DNA from: Anderseniella sp963700735
Lineage (GTDB): Bacteria > Pseudomonadota > Alphaproteobacteria > Rhizobiales > Aestuariivirgaceae
Length of the DNA: 64,000 bases
Direction of reading: 5' to 3'
NCBI GenBank assembly: GCA_963700735.1
Contig: CAVOYR010000004.1
Span: 248,001 to 312,000, forward strand
Part shown: positions 26,916-36,128 of the stretch, one piece after another
How the letters are laid out: each line of letters begins with the position of its first letter
Position numbering within the stretch: the first letter of the stretch is position 1
Notes under the pieces: model-generated
What the model was told of the DNA's origin: nothing
The model's input: the letters and a program-made list of their open reading frames with translations, nothing else
Databases searched by the model: none
Position numbers and translations under genes: made by a program

Positions 26916-28964
26916 GGCGTAGACCAGCGCCACCTCTTTCAGCCGGTCGAAGCGGCCCGGCGCGCCGCCGTGACCTGCGCCCATCTGCGTTTTCAGCAGC
27001 AGCAGGTTGCTGTCGGTCTTGAGTTCGCGCAGCTTCGCCACCCACTTGGCCGGTTCCCAATAGGTCACGCGCGGGTCGGTCAGTCCGCCCACGGCGAGGA
27101 TGTTCGGATAGGCCTTCGCCGCCACGTTGTCATAGGGCGAATAGGCGCGCATGTACTCGAAGGCCTCCTTGCTGGCGATCGGGTTGCCCCACTCGTTCCA
27201 CTCCGGCGGGGTCAGCGGCAGGGTATCGTCCAGCATGGTGTTGAGCACGTCGACGAACGGCACCTCGGCGATGATGCCGCGCCACAGTTCAGGCGCCATG
27301 TTGGCCACGGCTCCCATCAGCATGCCGCCGGCACTGCCGCCTTGTGCCACGATGTTGCCTTGCGTCGTAAAGCCTTCCGCCACCAGGTGACGGCCTGCGG
27401 TGATGAAGTCTTCGAAGGTGTTCTTCTTGGTCATCATCTTGCCGGCCTTGTACCAGCCATAGCCCTTATCCTTGCCGCCGCGAATGTGGGCGATGGCATA
27501 GATGAAGCCGCGGTCGGCCAGCGACAGGATGTTGGTGTTGAAGCTCGCCGGAATGGAAATGCCGTAGGACCCGTAGCCGTACAGCCACACGGGCGACGAA
27601 CCATCAAGCGGCGTGTGCTTGTGGTAGAGCAGCGAGACCGGCACCAGCTCGCCGTCGGCGGCCGTCGCCATGATGCGCCGGGTGACGTAGTCATCGGGGT
27701 TGTGGCCGGAGGGTACTTCCTGCGTCTTGCGCAAGGTGCGCTCGCGGGTGGACATGTCGTAGTCGAACACCTGGCTCGGCGTGGTCATCGACGAGTAGGT
27801 GAAGCGCAGGCTCGTGGTGTCGAACTCGTAGCCTGCCGACATGCCCAGCGAATAGGCTTCCTCGTCGAAGGCGATGGCGTGTTCGTTGCCGGATGCCAGG
27901 TCCCGGATGATGATGCGCGGCAGGCCTTGCGCCCGCTCCAGCCGGGCGAGGTGGCCTGACAGCACGCACACGTCGATGATCAGCGTGCCCGGCGTGTGCG
28001 GCACCAGGTCCTGCCAGTTGTCGCGGGACGGCGCGTCCACCGGAGCCGTGACAATGCGGAAGTCTTCCGCCTCGGCTGAATTGGTCAGAATGTAAAGCTG
28101 CCCGCCGCCTTCATCGACCGAGTACTCGTGGCCGTCCTCGCGCGGTGCGATGACCCGGGGCGGGGCTGTAGGGTCGGTTGCCGGGATCAGCCAGCACTCG
28201 GACGTCTGGTGGTCGTGGCAATCGATGATGATCCAGTCGCCGGACTGGCTCTTTCCGCACGACATGAAGAAGCCGGGGTCCTTCTCCTCGTGCACCAGAA
28301 CGTCGGCGCTGGCCGGTGTGCCGATCTCGTGCCGGTAGAGCTTTGATGGCCGGTGGTTCTCGTCGAGGCGGATGTAGAACAGGTGGCGGCTGTCGCTAGA
28401 CCATACGGCACTGCCGCTGGTGTCGGATACCTGGTCGGGCAGGTTGGTGCCGCTGCCCGCATCGCGCAGCACGAGGGTGAAGAACTCCGATCCCTTGTCA
28501 TCAAAGCCGAACGCGATGGTGTTGTGGTCGGGCGAGTGCGAGGCGCCGCCGAAGCGGAAATAGTCCTTGCCTTCGGCTTCCCTGTTGCCGTCCACCAGCA
28601 CCTTTTCCTCACCCCCGTCGCGCGGGGTGCGGATGAACATCGGCTGCTGGCCGCCGGTCACGAACTTCACGCCATAGGAGTAGGGGCCGTGCGGCGAGGG
28701 CACGGAGGAATTGTCTTCCTTGATGCGGCCCTTCATCTCGGCGAACAGCTTGTCCTGCAGGGCGCTGGTCGACGCCATCCGGGCGGCGGTGTAGGCATTC
28801 TCGGCTTCAAGATAGGTGCGGATCGCCGGGGTGAGCACCGCCGGATCGCGCATGACGTCCTGCCACTTCGCATCGCGCAGCCAGCCATAGTCGTCGGTGA
28901 TGTCGATGCTGTGAAAGGAACGGGTAACGGGCTGCTTGTCAGCCCGTGGCGGCGTGTTTGTCAT
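26886..28964 (-). CDS. ptrB: oligopeptidase B / prolyl oligopeptidase family (S9A)
   Basis: Serine peptidase of 692 aa that cleaves short peptides, after basic residues in oligopeptidase B. An N-terminal beta-propeller precedes the alpha/beta-hydrolase domain with nucleophile GGSAGG, Asp in GLTDPRVTYWEP and His in MGAGHGGAPGR. The start at 28964 (MTNTPP, AGGA nearby) is chosen over a frame extending to 29069, which would overlap msrB. The final 30 nt of the gene are duplicated at 25589. It follows msrB on the same strand, 62 nt downstream. Confidence 0.9.
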   Translation of the reverse strand: MTNTPPRADKQPVTRSFHSIDITDDYGWLRDAKWQDVMRDPAVLTPAIRTYLEAENAYTAARMASTSALQDKLFAEMKGRIKEDNSSVPSPHGPYSYGVKFVTGGQQPMFIRTPRDGGEEKVLVDGNREAEGKDYFRFGGASHSPDHNTIAFGFDDKGSEFFTLVLRDAGSGTNLPDQVSDTSGSAVWSSDSRHLFYIRLDENHRPSKLYRHEIGTPASADVLVHEEKDPGFFMSCGKSQSGDWIIIDCHDHQTSECWLIPATDPTAPPRVIAPREDGHEYSVDEGGGQLYILTNSAEAEDFRIVTAPVDAPSRDNWQDLVPHTPGTLIIDVCVLSGHLARLERAQGLPRIIIRDLASGNEHAIAFDEEAYSLGMSAGYEFDTTSLRFTYSSMTTPSQVFDYDMSTRERTLRKTQEVPSGHNPDDYVTRRIMATAADGELVPVSLLYHKHTPLDGSSPVWLYGYGSYGISIPASFNTNILSLADRGFIYAIAHIRGGKDKGYGWYKAGKMMTKKNTFEDFITAGRHLVAEGFTTQGNIVAQGGSAGGMLMGAVANMAPELWRGIIAEVPFVDVLNTMLDDTLPLTPPEWNEWGNPIASKEAFEYMRAYSPYDNVAAKAYPNILAVGGLTDPRVTYWEPAKWVAKLRELKTDSNLLLLKTQMGAGHGGAPGRFDRLKEVALVYAFGLMVTGKA

Positions 28965-29026
28965 GGTGATCCTGCAAGGCTGGTGGGCAAGGCGCGCCAG
29001 GGTGGCCGAACGCGGTGGCGATGTGA

Positions 29027-29425
29027 TCAGTCTTCCTTCACGAAGTCCAGAGCCGCGCCGTTCATGCAATAGCGCTGGCCGGTGGGCTTGGGACCGTCAG
29101 GAAACACATGGCCCAGGTGACCGTCACATGCGGCACAGCGCACCTCGGTGCGGCGCATGAACAGGCCACGGTCCTCATGTTCGGATACGGCGTCACCGGA
29201 CACAGGCTCGAAGAAGCTCGGCCAGCCGGTGCCGGAGTCGTACTTGGCCTCTGATGTGAACAGCGGGTTGCCGCAGCCGGCACACACGTAGGTTCCCTCT
29301 GCCTTGTTGTTGTTGAGAGGGTGCGAGAAGGCTCGCTCGGTGCCGTGCTTGCGCAGCACGTAATACGCCTCTTCGCCCAGTTGCTCGCGCCATTCGGCAT
29401 CGCTCTTGCGCCGGTCTTCAACCAT
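29027..29425 (-). CDS. msrB: peptide-methionine (R)-S-oxide reductase MsrB
   Basis: Repairs oxidised methionine (R form) in proteins. The 132-aa product has both zinc pairs, Cys48-x-x-Cys51 and Cys97-x-x-Cys100, and the catalytic Cys120 in RYCMN. The start overlaps the MaoC gene by 8 nt, so the two are coupled, with ptrB following. The gene is complete and canonical. Confidence 0.95.
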   Translation of the reverse strand: MVEDRRKSDAEWREQLGEEAYYVLRKHGTERAFSHPLNNNKAEGTYVCAGCGNPLFTSEAKYDSGTGWPSFFEPVSGDAVSEHEDRGLFMRRTEVRCAACDGHLGHVFPDGPKPTGQRYCMNGAALDFVKED

Positions 29426-29900
29426 TTTTCACCTCGGGTGTTGAATTGAAATACAGAATGACGAGTTGGGCAATCATGGCAGGCTTATCAACCCTGTCCA
29501 CCATCACGGTCACGTCATGAATGACCCGGACGAAGCCGTCTTCCCGGCTTGCACGGGCAATGCTGGCAGTGGCTCGGATGCTGTCTCCGGCCAGCACGGG
29601 CGTGATGAAGCGGACCTTGTTGACGCCGTAGTTGATGATGCGCCCGACGTGGGCAACCGATACCAGTTCGTACATCATCGGGGCGACCATGGACAAGGTG
29701 AGGTAGCCATGCGCGACCGGGGCGTGACCAAGCTCGGCTTGCGTGCGCGCACCGTCCAGGTGGATCCACTGGAAGTCATCGGTGGCAGCCGCGAACGCCC
29801 GTATGCGTTCCGCCGAAATCTCGAACCACCGGGTTGGCCCTGCGGTCTGGCCCGCCAGCGGCACCAGATCATCCGGGGTGTTTACTGAGAAAACTGTCAT
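29418..29900 (-). CDS. MaoC family hotdog-fold dehydratase
   Basis: A 160-aa enoyl-CoA hydratase-like protein. The hydratase signature is DDFQWIHLDGART, with catalytic Asp and His in the D-x(4)-H motif (about residues 43-48), and PVAHGYLTLSM follows. The fold and length match the NodN/MaoC group acting on acyl-CoA or acyl-ACP. The start (GAGGTG 2-3 nt upstream) is preferred over a longer frame beginning at 29921. It is the first gene of the MaoC-msrB-ptrB run. Confidence 0.87.
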   Translation of the reverse strand: MTVFSVNTPDDLVPLAGQTAGPTRWFEISAERIRAFAAATDDFQWIHLDGARTQAELGHAPVAHGYLTLSMVAPMMYELVSVAHVGRIINYGVNKVRFITPVLAGDSIRATASIARASREDGFVRVIHDVTVMVDRVDKPAMIAQLVILYFNSTPEVKNG

Positions 29901-30033
29901 TTCACCTCGATTGGCCTGCAACCCAGCCTACATGCTGATTGTCAGTTTAGCAGTTTCATTAAGGCACTTTATACCATTCCTGGTGTTATCTGCCTGTTCT
30001 ACCAGTGGTGTGTAAAGACGGCGGCAGTAACGC

Positions 30034-31566
30034 GTGCATTCGAGTGGCGACAGTTCATCCCAGGGGGCGGCAGGCGGGTTCACCGGCCTCACGAGCCTGC
30101 CCTTGCTGACCTGTGACCGCGGCCGCATTGTCCATGCCGAAGGTGCGCCGCCACCATGCCCTGCCCAGCGTGGCGCAAGGCATTTCCGCAATCTCGCCGG
30201 CCTGGAACTGCATCCTGACCATTTCGCCGGTCTTTCGTTGCCAGAGCCGTCAGTCCTCCAGGACAGAGCGGCAGGGCAGCAATCAGTACCTGCGCCTTCG
30301 GTGCAGACAGTCCATGAGCCAGTGGCGATGGCCTCGACGCCTGCCGTGGCTGCGATGGCCGAAACGGTCCCGCAACCGGATCAACCCTTGCGTCTGGCCC
30401 CTGAAACCGCGCCAACGCCAATTCCGGACTGGAAAGAGTTTGATGCAAACTTCGCCGCAAGCAGTATCTTGCCCGAGGCCGCCAGCCCGGGGGCTGCCAG
30501 CCCGGGGGCTGCCAGCCCATCGTTCTCGCCAGACTGGGCGCCAACCACACAGGGTCATTCATTTGCTGCCACCAGCCGTGATCTGGTGGCTATCATGACT
30601 TTACCGTCAGGCCAGGCGCAACCACAGGAACGGCTGTTTGCTGGTGATGCGCTGGTGGCGATCCTGCCGCACCTGGAGTTGGCGCAACTGGTCAACCTGA
30701 CCCGCACTGTCGCCCGGCTAGACCTGGTGTCGGAAAGGCTGCGCAGCTACCTGGTGTGCCACCCGGATAATGATATTTCCTGCCGGATGCTGAAGGATTC
30801 GGTGCAGATATCAGACGTCGACCTGCTGGCCCTGATCCCGCGCGCATCCGAGCAGCAACTGCGCCTGATCGCCCGCCGCCGCATGCTCAGCATGACGGTA
30901 AGCGACCTTTTGATACGGACCGGCAACCGGGCCTCGGTGCTTGACCTGCTGCGCAATGGCGATTGCCAGCTGTCACACTGGGCGTTCGAGGCGCTGCCGG
31001 CGATCGTCAAGGGTGCGGATGACCTGACGTCGGCAATGTGCAACCGCGCAGACCTGCCGCAGGCCGTTGGAATCAAGCTGTTCTGGCAGGCCAACAGCAA
31101 CCTGCGCCGCTACCTGCTGAGCAGGTTCCTGACCGAATTTGCCGCACTGGGACGCGTGATCGACGTGTCGATTGCAGCAGGCGCAATTCCGCCGCTGGGC
31201 GGACAACCCAAGGCGGCCGAGGTCGACCTGCTGGTGACACAAGTTGCATCCGGCCACCCCGACGCGGCCATGACCCTGGCAAACTGCTGCCACCTGTCGC
31301 CGGAGACCGCACGGCTGATCGTGGCCGACCCGGGCGGAGAACCATTGGCGGTGGCCTTCAAGGCGCTCGCCCAGACACGGCTTGGCATGGCCGAAGCGCT
31401 CAAGAAATGGGTCGAATCACCAGCCTGCGCCATCAGGGGTGACAACAGGATCGTCGAGTTGCATGCCCTGTTCGACAGCCTGTCGTTCAATAAAGCGCGC
31501 ATGCTGCTGGCGTATTGGGACTGGGCATCGCGCGATGCCGGACCATTCACACCACTCCAAGCCTAA
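30034..31566 (+). CDS. DUF2336 domain-containing protein
   Basis: A 510-aa protein with a low-complexity, Pro/Ala/Ser-rich N-terminal third and a helical HEAT-like DUF2336 domain (about residues 205-495). The linker holds a 15-nt tandem repeat giving AASPG units. The family is found in alphaproteobacteria, often linked to motility or development; no enzymatic motif is present. The GTG start at 30034 is only the longest choice. Several downstream ATG/GTG codons before the domain are possible, and the first ~60 residues look like non-coding sequence. Confidence 0.75.
   Translation: MHSSGDSSSQGAAGGFTGLTSLPLLTCDRGRIVHAEGAPPPCPAQRGARHFRNLAGLELHPDHFAGLSLPEPSVLQDRAAGQQSVPAPSVQTVHEPVAMASTPAVAAMAETVPQPDQPLRLAPETAPTPIPDWKEFDANFAASSILPEAASPGAASPGAASPSFSPDWAPTTQGHSFAATSRDLVAIMTLPSGQAQPQERLFAGDALVAILPHLELAQLVNLTRTVARLDLVSERLRSYLVCHPDNDISCRMLKDSVQISDVDLLALIPRASEQQLRLIARRRMLSMTVSDLLIRTGNRASVLDLLRNGDCQLSHWAFEALPAIVKGADDLTSAMCNRADLPQAVGIKLFWQANSNLRRYLLSRFLTEFAALGRVIDVSIAAGAIPPLGGQPKAAEVDLLVTQVASGHPDAAMTLANCCHLSPETARLIVADPGGEPLAVAFKALAQTRLGMAEALKKWVESPACAIRGDNRIVELHALFDSLSFNKARMLLAYWDWASRDAGPFTPLQA
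30481..30518. repeat. 15-nt tandem repeat in the DUF2336 linker
   Basis: GCCAGCCCGGGGGCT occurs twice followed by a partial third unit. It is in frame, so copy number changes would lengthen or shorten the linker by five residues. Confidence 0.85.
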
Positions 31567-31834
31567 TTTTGCCTCGTAATTGGAGTAGAATGAGGGTGCG
31601 CTTCCGTTTTAGATTGCGTAATTCGGTTTCCATGAAATTGACGATAGGAAAATTTCCAGAGTATCAAAAATCCGTCAAACCATTTTGATTTCACGCTATT
31701 ATCCTGTGTTGACTACTTGATTTATTTTCATTGCCTTGTTATTTGGGTGTCCAGCTCAGAGTGAAGACTCCAATTCGTTGATATAAACCATTGTGAATCG
31801 CTCTGATTTCCTTAACAGCCACGGGAGTTGAGTG

Positions 31835-32254
31835 ATGTCTGATAATGAACAATCGCATGTTTCGTTTGTTGAACTTACCGCAGAAATAGTTTGCGCGTAT
31901 GTTGGCAACAACGCAGTACCGGCAAGCGAAATTCCGGCCCTGATCAAGCAGGTGCATGCAGCACTTGCCGATGCCAGCAGTATTGCTGCCCAGGCCGATG
32001 CGCCTGCACCGGAACCGGCGGTTCCGGTCAACCGTTCGATCACGCCGGACTTCCTGATCTGTCTCGAAGACGGCAAGAAGTTCAAGTCGCTGAAGCGGCA
32101 CCTGCGCACCTCGTACAACATGACGCCGGAAGAATACCGCGACAAGTGGGGCCTTCGCCCTGACTATCCGATGGTTGCACCGAACTACGCCGCCGAGCGC
32201 TCCAAGCTGGCCAAGAAGATCGGCCTCGGCCAGGGCCGCCGCAAGGCAGGCTGA
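31835..32254 (+). CDS. mucR: MucR/Ros family transcriptional regulator
   Basis: A 139-aa DNA-binding regulator. The C-terminal Ros-like zinc-finger fold (about residues 72-115) contains LICLEDGKKFKSLKRHL then NMTPEEYRDKWGL and YPMVAPNYA. Of the four Ros zinc ligands only the first Cys and first His are kept; the others are Asp and Tyr, as in many rhizobial MucR proteins. MucR proteins bind AT-rich promoters and coordinate exopolysaccharide, motility and cell-cycle genes. The 268 bp upstream are AT-rich and fit autoregulation. A GTG three bases earlier is a possible alternative start. Confidence 0.92.
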   Translation: MSDNEQSHVSFVELTAEIVCAYVGNNAVPASEIPALIKQVHAALADASSIAAQADAPAPEPAVPVNRSITPDFLICLEDGKKFKSLKRHLRTSYNMTPEEYRDKWGLRPDYPMVAPNYAAERSKLAKKIGLGQGRRKAG

Positions 32255-32419
32255 TTCCATATTCCCGGCAACGGGACCTTACTGCTGTCCGCCGGTGCCT
32301 GATCGCGCCGGCGGACTTGCCGGTACAGTTGTGGATGCGGTGGCGTCAGGCCCTTGCGAAGCAGTCGCGACCTCGGCCACATTGGTCGGTATACGGGCGA
32401 CTTGAGGGGGCGACAAATC

Positions 32420-32938
32420 GTGGGCGGCGATCTGCAGGAATTCAGGGCGCAACTTGTTGTGCCGCAGCAGCAGCAACTTTTCGATTATTGGCTGGCGTGC
32501 TGCAACGGCAGCCCCTTTCCCGACCGCAGCCAGATCTCGCCGGCCGCCATTCCGCAATTGCTGCCCTATGTCAGCCTGATCGACCTTGACGAGGATTGCG
32601 GTTTTCGCATCCGGCTGGCCGGAACCATGTTGCGCGACGTGTTCGACCGCGAGGTGACCGGACTGCCGGTCCAGGACCTCGAACGCCTGTCGAATGCCGG
32701 TTACTGGCACCGGGCGTGTGCGTGTGCCGTGGAAACCGGCCTGCCGACGCAGGGTGCCATCAAGTCTCCCCGCACCACCAAGGATCACCTCGTGCAGTTC
32801 TGGATGCGGCTGCCGCTCAGCCGTGGCGATGACCGGATCGGGCAACTGCTCGGGTTCGACATCTGCGTCCCGTCCGGCGAGGTGGCAATGGACCTGTTGC
32901 ATTGCGACCACGGCGTGCAGAGCTTGATGGCGATATAG
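32420..32938 (+). CDS. PAS domain-containing protein (PAS_5)
   Basis: A 172-aa single-domain PAS_5 protein: it opens with FDYWLACCNGSPFPDRSQI and continues through LIDLDEDCGFRIRLAGT. No output domain follows, as is usual for this small alphaproteobacterial family. The GTG start has GAGGGGG about 9 nt upstream; the frame is open 22 codons further. Role unknown, possibly a ligand sensor acting through protein contacts. Confidence 0.78.
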   Translation: MGGDLQEFRAQLVVPQQQQLFDYWLACCNGSPFPDRSQISPAAIPQLLPYVSLIDLDEDCGFRIRLAGTMLRDVFDREVTGLPVQDLERLSNAGYWHRACACAVETGLPTQGAIKSPRTTKDHLVQFWMRLPLSRGDDRIGQLLGFDICVPSGEVAMDLLHCDHGVQSLMAI

Positions 32939-33007
32939 GTTTTTAGTCTTTACATGATCGCATGATTGGATTAATTTCCTCTTTCAGGTTCACTGAAGGA
33001 GAGCAAC

Positions 33008-33892
33008 GTGCATCAGCCGCTATCACCCAACCAGATCGAACGCGAAGCGCGGGTTTGCCTGCGCAGGCTTGCCGCGTCCGGTAGTTACCTCGAGTCAGGC
33101 ACAGGAGCCGGTTCAGGCTGGCACCTGATGAGCCAGCGCAATGCCCATGCCCGCCCGGTGGACACCTGGGATGACCGGTTGGTGCGGGCATTTGAGCAGC
33201 ATGGCTGGATCGAACGCGGGCACCTGGGACGTCTGGTGTTGAGCAAGGGTGGCCATCACTGGCTTGCCGGTCACGGCATCAAGGTGAAAATGCCGTCCGG
33301 CCACACGATCGCCAGACCAGCACAAGTTACCGCGCCTGACCCAACTGGTGGTGCCATCATTGTGAATGATGCTGAAAGCCCGCTGTCCTGGCTGGCCAGC
33401 CGCAAGGGGCCGGATGGCAGGCCGCTGATCAGCCAGCAGATGTTTGATGCGGGTGAACGGTTGCGGCGCGACTTCGAGGCTGGCCAGATGTCGGACCGGG
33501 TGACGGCGCAATGGGGCACCTCCATCATGCCGGGTGCGCGCGGCAGGTCCGGCACGCCTGACCAGGGCCTCACCTGCAACGAGCGGGCGCTGGCCGCGCG
33601 CCAGCGGGTCTGGCAGGCGCTGCAGAATGCAGGACCGGGGCTGTCATCGGTGTTGCTTGAGGTGTGTTGCCTGGCCAGCGGCCTGGAAGCGGCCGAACGG
33701 CACCTGAACTGGCCAAAGCGGTCTGCCAAGCTGGTGCTGGTGATCGCGCTGGAACGGCTTGCCGCCCACTATGGCAGCGGGGCGGCCGCACATGGCCGGC
33801 GGCCTGAAACGAAGGTCTGGGGTCTTGACGGCTACCGGCCCGAACTGCTCGGGCAGCTCGGTCCCGACCGGCCCGCCGGGCAGGACGGCTGA
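33008..33892 (+). CDS. DUF6456 domain-containing protein
   Basis: A 294-aa alphaproteobacterial protein with a C-terminal DUF6456 region: ESPLSWLASRKGPDGRPLIS, then the GERLRRDFE helix and RLAAHYG near the end. The N-terminus holds a possible winged-helix (about residues 55-85, GWIERGHLGRLVLSKGG), which would suit a DNA-binding role. GTG start with GAAGGAG about 6 nt upstream. Function unknown. Confidence 0.8.
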   Translation: MHQPLSPNQIEREARVCLRRLAASGSYLESGTGAGSGWHLMSQRNAHARPVDTWDDRLVRAFEQHGWIERGHLGRLVLSKGGHHWLAGHGIKVKMPSGHTIARPAQVTAPDPTGGAIIVNDAESPLSWLASRKGPDGRPLISQQMFDAGERLRRDFEAGQMSDRVTAQWGTSIMPGARGRSGTPDQGLTCNERALAARQRVWQALQNAGPGLSSVLLEVCCLASGLEAAERHLNWPKRSAKLVLVIALERLAAHYGSGAAAHGRRPETKVWGLDGYRPELLGQLGPDRPAGQDG

Positions 33893-33895
33893 TGA

Positions 33896-34318
33896 TCAGG
33901 CAGCGGCGGCGGCATCGCCCTTGAGGCGGGTGATCATGGCCGCAAGGCCGTTGGAGCGCTGGGGTGTCAGCGCTTCGTGCAGGCCCAGCTTGCCAAGTTC
34001 TGCCTGGACATCGGTTTCGATGATTTCACGGACAGGCCTGCCGGACAGCAGGATGTGCAGTATGGCAATCAGGCCCTTGACGATCAGCGCATCGCTGTCG
34101 CCGCGGAACGCCAGCACGGTGCTGCCAGCGGCGGTGGCGGGTTCGGACACCAGCCAGACCTGGCTGGCGCACCCCTGGACCTTGGTGGCCGGCACGCGTT
34201 CTTCATCGCGCAACGGTTCCAGCGCGCGGCCCAGCTCGATCACGTACTTGTAGCGGTCTTCCCAGTCGTCGAGGAACTCGAAATCGTCCAGCAGTTGTTC
34301 GAAGGTAGGCTCGGCCAA
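33896..34318 (-). CDS. sufE: SufE family cysteine desulfuration protein
   Basis: Sulfur acceptor that stimulates the SufS desulfurase in Fe-S cluster assembly; 140 aa with the acceptor Cys50 in VQGCASQVW. The TTG start (GGAG 7 nt upstream) gives the family length and the usual opening EPTFEQLLDDFEFLDDW; the frame runs upstream to 34435 without similarity. It converges on the DUF6456 gene. Confidence 0.88.
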   Translation of the reverse strand: MAEPTFEQLLDDFEFLDDWEDRYKYVIELGRALEPLRDEERVPATKVQGCASQVWLVSEPATAAGSTVLAFRGDSDALIVKGLIAILHILLSGRPVREIIETDVQAELGKLGLHEALTPQRSNGLAAMITRLKGDAAAAA

Positions 34319-34427
34319 GGATACGCTCCGGTCAGTTTTGCGAAAGGCGGCTCCTGCGGCATAGCCTGCCAGCGTGGCGATCTCAAGGGTGCTGACTTGA
34401 TATGGTGCGCCGATGAAAAAGAGAAAA

Positions 34428-34465
34428 GGCCGCAAAGCACAAATGGGCAGGTGTGCTTTGCGGCC
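34428..34465 (-). terminator. terminator of the DUF5330 gene
   Basis: A perfect 14-bp stem GGCCGCAAAGCACA/TGTGCTTTGCGGCC with a 10-nt loop, then T-rich sequence on the minus strand. Confidence 0.88.
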
Positions 34466-34494
34466 AAGTGGCCCGGCGGGTTACCGGGTGGGGT

Positions 34495-35040
34495 TTAGCC
34501 GGCGCTGACCGGTTCAGGTCCGCGCCAATCTGGAATCATGTCTTCGATGCGCAACGTGTTGGTGCCTTCATCGGCTGAGGCAACAAGCGTCAGGCTGCCG
34601 GTCACCACCGGGTCGGCAAGCGACTGCTTGAACAGGCGTGTCTCGTTTTCACCGTTGGTAGCCCCGGCAGCGGGGGCCGGTTCGCCAATCAGCTGGCCAA
34701 TGCCGTCGGCTGCAGGCTGCGTGGACGCAGTGGCCGGGTCCGATGCAGGCACTGATACTGCGTCCGGACCGCTGTTGGCCCACTCATAGGCGAGCTTGAA
34801 TGAATACCGCGCCTTGGATTCTGCCACGGCTGCCACGCTGGACATCGCCTCGCAGGTTTGCGGCTGGCGGGCGCAGAAACTCGCAAGGTCGGAAAATGTG
34901 CCGAACGCTGCCGACAACAGGTCGTGCGTCTCCACAATGGCGACCGGTTCACCTGCGGTAGCCGCGGTTTGATCCACTGGAGGTGTCGGCAGCAGGACAA
35001 AGCCTATTGCGCCCAACACCGCGTATCTGAGAATACCCAT
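34495..35040 (-). CDS. DUF5330 protein
   Basis: A 181-aa Rhizobiales protein with an N-terminal hydrophobic segment (MGILRYAVLGAIGFVLLPTP), probably a membrane anchor or signal, and the conserved FCARQPQTCEAM and FKLAYEWANSG of DUF5330. Two cysteines in a C-x(5)-C spacing may be disulfide-bonded in the periplasm. It diverges from the peptidoglycan-binding gene, which hints at an envelope role. Confidence 0.75.
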   Translation of the reverse strand: MGILRYAVLGAIGFVLLPTPPVDQTAATAGEPVAIVETHDLLSAAFGTFSDLASFCARQPQTCEAMSSVAAVAESKARYSFKLAYEWANSGPDAVSVPASDPATASTQPAADGIGQLIGEPAPAAGATNGENETRLFKQSLADPVVTGSLTLVASADEGTNTLRIEDMIPDWRGPEPVSAG

Positions 35041-35329
35041 CTGATTGACCCCATGACATCTGGTTGATCCAAATATTCATTGGAGCCGAATGTGACAGGG
35101 CTCTGTTGCAGCCGGTTCAAGATCGCTGCGAACCTTTGAATCGTATTGGAGGCAAATGCGATTCAAGGTTGATTCAAATTTTACAGATTTTGCTCCGCAG
35201 CCGCAGACTTCTGTCATTTTCTGCGCATGGAACGGATACATGATCATGCCGCTGGCAAGGCTGTGTTAACCCATTGGTGACAGTATTCCGCAATCACACT
35301 TCCGCAGCATTTCCCTGACAAGACGAGTC
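35041..35329. other. 289-bp divergent intergenic region
   Basis: Between DUF5330 (minus) and the peptidoglycan-binding gene (plus), AT-richer than its surroundings. It holds three GANTC sites between 35138 and 35175 and a GGAAC (35230) whose -10 position is CGCT rather than CGTT. Confidence 0.6.
35138..35175. promoter_or_regulatory. cluster of three GANTC sites
   Basis: GAATC at 35138 and GATTC at 35160 and 35171, the CcrM methylation target, within 38 bp of a divergent promoter region. One site is expected per ~256 bp by chance. Confidence 0.5.
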
Positions 35330-36109
35330 ATGAAACATCACGCCGACCTGACAGATTTCAACACGACGCCAAACCGCGCCAGCTTCGTTGCCGGCGGTGT
35401 GGTGGCTGTCGTCATGGCGGGTGCCGTCTGGTCCAACCTGCTTTCCGGCAATCACCAGCCGTTCGACCGGGTGGCTGCACCAGAGCCGCTGAAGATTGAA
35501 CGGGTGCAGCCTGAGCGCACCGCTGCTGCCACGTCGAACAATTATCCCTCGTCGTCTGTCGCGGTTCAGGTGCCTGAACAGCCGGGCGATGCGGTACGGC
35601 CTGATGATGCGCTGGCGCAGCTCATACTGCAGACCGGATCCATCGGTGCGGCAGCACCACTGGGTGATGCGGGCGATGACGCGGGCAATACTGGAGAGGG
35701 GTCTCTTGTTGTTGCGGCCCAAGAAGCTCTTGGCGAGCTTGGTTACTACGATGGCCCTGCCGACGGGCTGGTGGGTCCAGCCTATGGAGAGGCCGTGCGC
35801 AAGTACCAGGTCATGAACGGCTTGCCGGTCACCGGCGTGATAACACCGCCGGTGATCGATCATTTGCAGATGGCCGTTGCGGTCAACGGCGCCGCCGCCA
35901 CTGACCCGCTGATCCACAAGGTGCAGAAGGGGTTGGCGGAGCTTGGCTATTCGCCCGGCAACGTTGACGGCCGCATGGGCGAGCAAACACGGCAGGCCAT
36001 TCGCGTTTTTGAGGCGGATCGCGGCTGGGACGTGACCGGCGAAATTTCCGACAGGTTGCTGGCTGAGCTGGGTGGCGCAGGTGGCGTCGCATCGGTAATC
36101 GGAAACTGA
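35330..36109 (+). CDS. membrane-anchored peptidoglycan-binding protein
   Basis: A 259-aa protein with one transmembrane helix (about residues 19-38), a disordered periplasmic linker, and two peptidoglycan-binding (PGB_1) domains with the usual pattern AQEALGELGYYDGPADGLVG and VQKGLAELGYSPGNVDGRMG (about residues 128-150 and 202-225). It has no hydrolase domain, so it likely tethers to or senses the cell wall. Confidence 0.85.
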   Translation: MKHHADLTDFNTTPNRASFVAGGVVAVVMAGAVWSNLLSGNHQPFDRVAAPEPLKIERVQPERTAAATSNNYPSSSVAVQVPEQPGDAVRPDDALAQLILQTGSIGAAAPLGDAGDDAGNTGEGSLVVAAQEALGELGYYDGPADGLVGPAYGEAVRKYQVMNGLPVTGVITPPVIDHLQMAVAVNGAAATDPLIHKVQKGLAELGYSPGNVDGRMGEQTRQAIRVFEADRGWDVTGEISDRLLAELGGAGGVASVIGN

Positions 36110-36128
36110 GCGCGCACGGTAACACACC

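Noticed and set aside
35230..35260. EcfG promoter before the peptidoglycan-binding gene
   Set aside because: GGAAC-N16-CGCT has a wrong base in the critical -10 box.
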